The notes below the pieces were generated by a model that was given only the letters and a program-made list of their open reading frames with translations, was not told where the DNA came from and made no database searches. DNA of 7,541 nt from Actinomycetota bacterium (GTDB taxonomy: Bacteria > Actinomycetota > Actinomycetes > S36-B12). The DNA is taken from assembly GCA_016870425.1 (NCBI GenBank), contig VGBQ01000128.1, forward strand, positions 1 to 7,541, written 5' to 3'. Made by a program: the position numbers and the translations under genes. Positions 5,810-7,541 of this stretch are shown here, piece after piece; the stretch's first letter is position 1, and every line of letters begins with the position of its first letter.

Positions 5810-7096
5810 ATGCCTGCCATCGTGCTTCTAGGCGCCCAGTGGGGCGATGAGGGCAAGGGCAAGGCGACCGACCTGCTAGGTGGCCGCGTCGACTACGTCG
5901 TGCGTTACCAGGGTGGCAACAATGCGGGCCACACCGTCGTCATCGGCGACGAGAAGTACGCCCTGCACCTGCTGCCCAGCGGCATCCTGTCTCCCGGAGT
6001 CATCCCCGTCATCGGCAACGGCGTCGTCGTCGACCCGGCCGTGCTGCTGCACGAGATGGCCGGACTCGAGGCCCGCGGCGTCGACACCTCGCGCCTGCTC
6101 ATCAGCGCGAGCGCGCACCTCATCACGCCGTACCACGTCACCCTCGACAAGGTGGCCGAGCGCTTCCTCGGCAAGTCCAAGATCGGCACCACGGGCCGTG
6201 GCATCGGGCCGACGTACATGGACAAGGTGGGCCGCCTCGGCATCCGCGTGCAGGACCTCTTCGACCCCTCGATCCTGCGCCAGAAGGTCGAGGGTGCGCT
6301 GGCCAACAAGAACCAGGTCCTCGTCAAGGTCTTCAACCGCCGCGAGCTCGCGGTCGATGCGATCACCGAGGAGCTGCTGCAGTACGCCGACCCGCTGCGC
6401 CCGCATGTCGCCGACACCGCGCTCGTGCTCAATGACGCCCTCGACGCCGGCAAGACCGTGCTCCTCGAGGGCGGCCAGGGCACGCTCCTCGACGTCGACC
6501 ACGGCACCTACCCCTTCGTCACGTCCTCGAATCCGACCGCGGGCGGCGCGTGCACGGGCAGCGGCATCGGACCGACCCGCGTGACGCGCGTCATCGGCAT
6601 CCTCAAGGCCTATACGACGCGCGTCGGCTCGGGCCCCTTCCCCACCGAGCTGCTCGATGAGTGGGGCGAGCGTCTGCGCAGCGTCGGCGGTGAGGTGGGC
6701 GTGACGACCGGGCGCCCACGCCGCTGCGGTTGGTTCGACGCGCCGATCGCGCGCTATGCGACGCGCGTCAACGGCCTCACGGATGTCTTCCTCACCAAGC
6801 TCGACGTGCTGACCGGCATCGAGCGGATCCCCGTGTGCGTGGCCTACGAGATCGAGGGTCAGCGGGTCACCGATCTGCCGATGACCCAGACGGACTTCCA
6901 TCACGCGAAGCCGGTCTACGAGGAGCTCCCCGGCTGGACCGAGGACATCTCCGGAGCGCGCACGATCGAGGACCTGCCGGCCAATGCTCAGGCCTATGTG
7001 CGCTATCTCGAGGAGCTCACTGGCGCGCCTATCAGCGCCATCGGCGTCGGCCAGGACCGCGACGCCACCATCGTCGTGCGCGACATGCTTGCCTGA
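5810..7096 (+). CDS. purA: Adenylosuccinate synthetase
   Basis: PurA joins IMP and aspartate using GTP to make adenylosuccinate, the first committed step from IMP to AMP, in the cytoplasm. The 428-residue product is full length for the family. Motifs in order are the N-terminal GTP/IMP loop GAQWGDEGKGK (8-18, with catalytic D13), GGNNAGHT with catalytic H41, IGTTGRGIGPTYMDK (125-139), LEGGQGTLLDVDHGTYPFVT (219-238), GSGPFPTE (273-280), the substrate loop VGVTTGRPRRCGW (296-308), LTKLDVLTG (328-336, guanine recognition) and the C-terminal GVGQDRDATI (412-421). The start follows an excellent ribosome site. The gene is 79 bases downstream of the oxidase operon on the same strand, so it may have its own promoter or receive read-through. 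No functional tie to the oxidase genes is expected. It converges with the minus-strand gene beyond 7244. Confidence 0.98.
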   Translation: MPAIVLLGAQWGDEGKGKATDLLGGRVDYVVRYQGGNNAGHTVVIGDEKYALHLLPSGILSPGVIPVIGNGVVVDPAVLLHEMAGLEARGVDTSRLLISASAHLITPYHVTLDKVAERFLGKSKIGTTGRGIGPTYMDKVGRLGIRVQDLFDPSILRQKVEGALANKNQVLVKVFNRRELAVDAITEELLQYADPLRPHVADTALVLNDALDAGKTVLLEGGQGTLLDVDHGTYPFVTSSNPTAGGACTGSGIGPTRVTRVIGILKAYTTRVGSGPFPTELLDEWGERLRSVGGEVGVTTGRPRRCGWFDAPIARYATRVNGLTDVFLTKLDVLTGIERIPVCVAYEIEGQRVTDLPMTQTDFHHAKPVYEELPGWTEDISGARTIEDLPANAQAYVRYLEELTGAPISAIGVGQDRDATIVVRDMLA

Positions 7097-7243
7097 GGCA
7101 CCCCCACTCCCCGCACCATTGCGCCGAGTGGTCGCTATCTGGCCGAGTTAGCGACCACTCGGCGCAATGGTGCGGGTGGGCTAGGTGGCGGACCGGGTGG
7201 GCTAGGTGGCGGACCGGGTGGGCTAGGTGGCGGACCGGGTGGG
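7097..7243. other. Intergenic region between convergent genes, repeat-filled
   Basis: No coding frame here looks real on either strand. The interval lies between the purA stop and the stop of the minus-strand membrane-protein gene. It is almost wholly occupied by a large inverted repeat and a 21-bp tandem array, described in separate entries. Confidence 0.8.
7110..7176. repeat. Perfect 28-bp inverted repeat with 11-base spacer
   Basis: The left arm (7110-7137) starts CCCGCACCATTGCGCC and the right arm (7149-7176) ends GGCGCAATGGTGCGGG; the two are exact reverse complements over all 28 bases. Two further pairs are possible inside the spacer (7139-7140 with 7146-7147), giving a long stem with a small loop. 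CCCA at 7103-7106 can also pair with TGGG at 7177-7180 across a bulge. The stem begins 13 bases after the purA stop and lies between convergent genes, a position suited to a bidirectional terminator, although neither side has a T tract. A stem this long and perfect is also typical of dispersed palindromic (REP-like) elements or small transposon remnants. Confidence 0.95.
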
Positions 7244-7252
7244 CTAGGTGGC
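7174..7252. repeat. 21-bp tandem repeat, about 3.8 copies
   Basis: The unit GGGTGGGCTAGGTGGCGGAC plus a final C (21 bases) occurs at 7174-7194, 7195-7215 and 7216-7236 with no differences. A partial fourth copy at 7237-7252 breaks off after 16 bases. The first three bases coincide with the end of the inverted repeat's right arm. The last copy contains the TAG stop (7246-7244) of the minus-strand gene. Each unit carries the same CTA at the same phase, so identical in-frame TAG codons recur at 7225-7223, 7204-7202 and 7183-7181. Exact identity between copies points to recent expansion, probably by replication slippage. Confidence 0.97.
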
Positions 7253-7541
7253 CGTGCGGGCGGCCCAGCGTGGCTGGCCCCAGCGGATCCAGCCCCAGTA
7301 CCAGACGGCGGTGAGCAGATAGTCGTAGGCGAACAGCAGCAGCAGCGCGGGCCCGGTGACCTCGATCGCCTCGAGCTTGTCGCCGAGCTCGACGATCTCC
7401 TCCTCATTGCGGATGTTGCCGTCGAGGATGACGAAGGCTACGAGCGCGATGGGGATGACCTTGGCGAGCTCGTGAGCAGCGTGAGGGGCGACGAAGGCAA
7501 GCGTGCGGATCGCGATGATGAGGGCGATGGGGAAGATCAGC
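7244..7541 (-). CDS. Membrane protein of unknown function, C-terminal part
   Basis: The minus-strand frame from 7540 down to the TAG at 7246-7244 is open for 98 codons, and its start is beyond the right edge. The fragment begins with a hydrophobic stretch (LIFPIALIIAIR) and then APHAAHELAKVIP. A second hydrophobic segment runs to about residue 40, followed by a charged loop DGNIRNEEEIVELGDKLEAI. A further helix (about 63-85) ends in aromatic WYWGWIRWGQPRW. The alternation of helices, charged loop and tryptophan-rich interface, together with the G/C bias at third positions, marks it as a real integral membrane protein. I do not recognise the family. It converges with purA, and its last codons (GCC ACC TAG) form part of the 21-bp repeat unit. 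Confidence 0.75.
   Translation of the reverse strand, partial: LIFPIALIIAIRTLAFVAPHAAHELAKVIPIALVAFVILDGNIRNEEEIVELGDKLEAIEVTGPALLLLFAYDYLLTAVWYWGWIRWGQPRWAARTAT

Noticed and set aside
5876..6904. Minus-strand open frame of 342 codons opposite purA
   Set aside because: It is antisense to the highly conserved purA motifs and has no recognisable domain; it is explained by the GC-biased codon use of purA.
7110..7252. CRISPR array
   Set aside because: The 21-bp units are contiguous with no variable spacers, so this is a simple tandem repeat.
6730..7314. Plus-strand open frame running from purA through the tandem repeat, with a WARWRTG-type repeat
   Set aside because: It is out of frame with purA and Arg/His-rich. 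The apparent peptide repeat is the 21-bp DNA repeat read in a non-coding frame.
7135..7407. Minus-strand open frame of 90 codons rich in Pro-Pro-Ser across the tandem repeat
   Set aside because: It is an out-of-frame reading of the 21-bp repeat and of the real membrane-protein gene on the same strand; the proline-rich periodicity simply reflects the repeat.

Overview
The window is GC-rich, uses GTG as well as ATG starts, and its genes overlap in the ATGA/GTGA style, with third positions mostly G or C. The proteins look actinobacterial (Actinomycetota). I cannot resolve the order or genus from this piece alone.

Positions 1-5730 are one tightly packed plus-strand operon for a copper- and haem-dependent terminal oxidase. 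In order it encodes a cupredoxin (5' end outside the window), cytochrome c oxidase subunit II with an intact CuA site, subunit I, a divergent subunit III, a CopD-family membrane protein probably linked to copper supply, and a small two-helix membrane protein. Every junction is a 1- or 4-base overlap, so the six genes are probably translated as a coupled set. The likely electron path is donor or cupredoxin to CuA in subunit II, then haem a, then the haem a3/CuB site in subunit I. Subunit I keeps all haem and CuB ligands, the active-site tyrosine and the D-channel acid and glutamate. However, it has leucine and valine where the K-channel lysine and threonine normally sit, two extra N-terminal helices, and a changed magnesium-site residue. 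Subunit III has lost several family hallmark residues. Together these features suggest an alternative A-family oxidase rather than the housekeeping bcc-aa3 enzyme of actinobacteria; no qcr genes are visible.

Positions 5731-5809 form a short gap with a small hairpin and a near-perfect Shine-Dalgarno sequence. The gap is followed by purA (adenylosuccinate synthetase, 5810-7096), a housekeeping purine gene unrelated to respiration.

Positions 7097-7243 contain no gene but have two striking structures: a perfect 28-bp inverted repeat with an 11-base spacer (7110-7176), and directly abutting it almost four copies of a 21-bp tandem repeat (7174-7252). The last copy contains the stop codon of a minus-strand membrane-protein gene that enters from the right edge (7541 down to 7244). 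This gene converges on purA. Because the repeat length is a multiple of three, the array places four in-frame TAG codons in series at the end of that gene.
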